Shown piece by piece: positions 63,144-64,000 of a DNA stretch of 64,000 nucleotides (positions are counted from its first letter, which is position 1; every line of letters starts with the position of its first letter). The notes under the pieces are model-generated. The model saw only the letters and a program-made list of their open reading frames with translations. It searched no databases and was not told the DNA's origin. The stretch comes from Bryobacterales bacterium (GTDB lineage Bacteria > Acidobacteriota > Terriglobia > Bryobacterales > UBA6623): positions 1 through 64,000 of the forward strand of contig JAPPMG010000003.1 in assembly GCA_028819215.1 (NCBI GenBank). Direction: 5' to 3'. Both the position numbers and the translations under genes were made by a program.

Positions 63144-64000
63144 ATGAAGCCACAAACGACTCTTGTCCATGCCGGCGAACGGCGACCTCTCGGCAACTAC
63201 ATCCCCGTTTCGACCCCCATCTTCGCCTCTTCGAGTTTCTTCTACCCAACCACGGAAGAATTGGCGGACGTCTTCGCGGAACGACTGCCGGGCGAAACCT
63301 ATGCCCGCATGGGCAACCCGACTAGCAACGCCTTGGAAGAGCAGGTCGCGGCGGTCGAAGGCGGGGGCACCGCCATCGCCACCGCGTCCGGCATGGCGGC
63401 GGTGCATCTGGCGCTGATGACCGGGTTGCTGGACCGCCGCCAAGCCATCGTCGCAGCCGACGTACTCTATGGCGGCACGCTCGAACTGCTGCGGACCGTG
63501 CTTCCGTCAGAGGGTGTCGAAGTCCGCTTCTGCGACTTCTGCGACTTGGAAGCGGTCGAAGCGGCCGTGCGGGAAGTGCGCCCGGCGCTGCTGCTGACCG
63601 AGACCATTTCTAATCCCGCGCTACGGGTCGCCGAGCTGGATCGCCTCAGGGAAATCGCCAGCGAAAACGACGCCCTCCTATTGGTGGACAACACCTTCAC
63701 GCCGCTTCTGATCAAGCCGTTCGACCACGGAGCAGACATGGTCATCCACAGTGCAACGAAGTACTTGGGGGGCCACGGGGACGTTCTGTCCGGGGCTGTC
63801 GTTGTCCCGGAAGAGCATGCAGAGGCCCTGCGGCAGACCCACCGCTGCCTGGGTGGAAACCTAGGGCCGTTCGAAGCCTACCTGACCATGCGCGGGATCA
63901 AGACGCTGCCCCTGCGCATGCGGCGCCACTGCGCCAATGCCCGCATGGTCTTCGAAGGGCTGCAGGGGCATCCCAAGATCGAGCGGCTCATCTTTCCGGG
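63144..64000 (+). CDS. Cys/Met-metabolism PLP enzyme, cut off at window end
   Basis: At least 285 residues of a cystathionine gamma-synthase / gamma-lyase / methionine gamma-lyase-type enzyme. It runs off the right edge. 'YARMGNPTSNALEEQVAAVE' and 'ATASGMAAVHLALMTGLLDR' form the PLP-phosphate region, 'LLVDNTFTPLLIKPFDHGAD' carries the PLP Asp, and the Schiff-base Lys is K206 in 'VIHSATKYLGGHGDVLSG'. The TATACT at 63111 upstream is a possible -10. Sequence alone does not separate synthase from lyase activity. The start is the first ATG in this frame; a nearby ATG at 63119 is in another frame. Confidence 0.9.
   Translation, partial: MKPQTTLVHAGERRPLGNYIPVSTPIFASSSFFYPTTEELADVFAERLPGETYARMGNPTSNALEEQVAAVEGGGTAIATASGMAAVHLALMTGLLDRRQAIVAADVLYGGTLELLRTVLPSEGVEVRFCDFCDLEAVEAAVREVRPALLLTETISNPALRVAELDRLREIASENDALLLVDNTFTPLLIKPFDHGADMVIHSATKYLGGHGDVLSGAVVVPEEHAEALRQTHRCLGGNLGPFEAYLTMRGIKTLPLRMRRHCANARMVFEGLQGHPKIERLIFP

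Noticed and set aside
63119-63325. ATG right after TATACT at 63111, opening a 68-codon reading
   Set aside because: It lies in a different frame from the clear PLP-enzyme gene that starts at 63144 and gives Arg-rich text without motifs.

Overview
The window looks like a chromosomal stretch of a GC-rich acidobacterium. The best marker is the VWFA-domain protein at 57098-58204, of the type described as acidobacterial VWFA-related. Supporting signs are the TonB-family protein with 'SKPIxVKEIWG'-type text before its membrane segment, many Tat- or lipobox-bearing extracytoplasmic enzymes, PQQ dehydrogenases, and several sulfatases. Species-level assignment is not possible from sequence alone. A lifestyle on sulfated, fucose-rich glycans (for example a marine or host-associated niche) is inference.

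Layout. 238-20340 is a catabolic region. It holds a TonB-like protein, four Cys-type sulfatases (1635, 4352, 7814, and 9697 on the minus strand), an arylsulfotransferase, an SMP-30/gluconolactonase-like protein, a Gfo/Idh oxidoreductase, a tandem alpha/beta-hydrolase, a quinohemoprotein alcohol dehydrogenase, a sarcosine-oxidase-like flavoprotein and a DUF1501 protein. The selenocysteine tRNA gene (selC) sits inside this region. 20478-24988 is housekeeping: an ammonium transporter, phoH-ybeY-era and a BON protein. 24989-28100 holds a VapBC-like toxin-antitoxin pair and a GH29 fucosidase, lying between the intact BON gene and a decayed second BON copy.

28157-40178 is mostly core: a fatty-acid oxidation multienzyme, a zinc-ribbon protein, gatB, a LytTR regulator and LytS-type kinase separated by a coiled-coil membrane gene, a SurA-like chaperone, a YhaM-like HD nuclease, an SDR and tRNA-Lys(CTT). 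40407-48377 returns to periplasmic redox and uptake: a TonB receptor with two very acidic His-rich loops, a zinc formaldehyde/alcohol dehydrogenase, a Tat-exported TIM-barrel protein, and a diheme cytochrome translationally coupled to a second PQQ dehydrogenase. 48716-50000 is accessory (a DUF4160-DUF2442 pair and remnants). It is followed by a three-gene ABC exporter, an MBL hydrolase, an M20 peptidase, a pyrimidine phosphorylase with an altered phosphate-site motif, an inositol monophosphatase, the VWFA protein, a MoaD-MoaE fusion, a Uma2 protein, a lone DUF2442, threonine synthase, a lytic transglycosylase, and a truncated Cys/Met PLP enzyme at the right edge.

How they may work together (inference). 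The receptor and exported sulfatases, sulfotransferase, fucosidase, lactonase and TIM-barrel/Gfo-Idh proteins fit stepwise extracytoplasmic breakdown of sulfated glycans. The two PQQ dehydrogenases, both with the D-x-D pattern linked to lanthanide use, together with the formaldehyde dehydrogenase and the sarcosine oxidase, fit oxidation of alcohols and N-methyl compounds. Several genes here have a TAnnnT hexamer 5-8 nt before the start codon, which suggests leaderless or near-leaderless transcripts.
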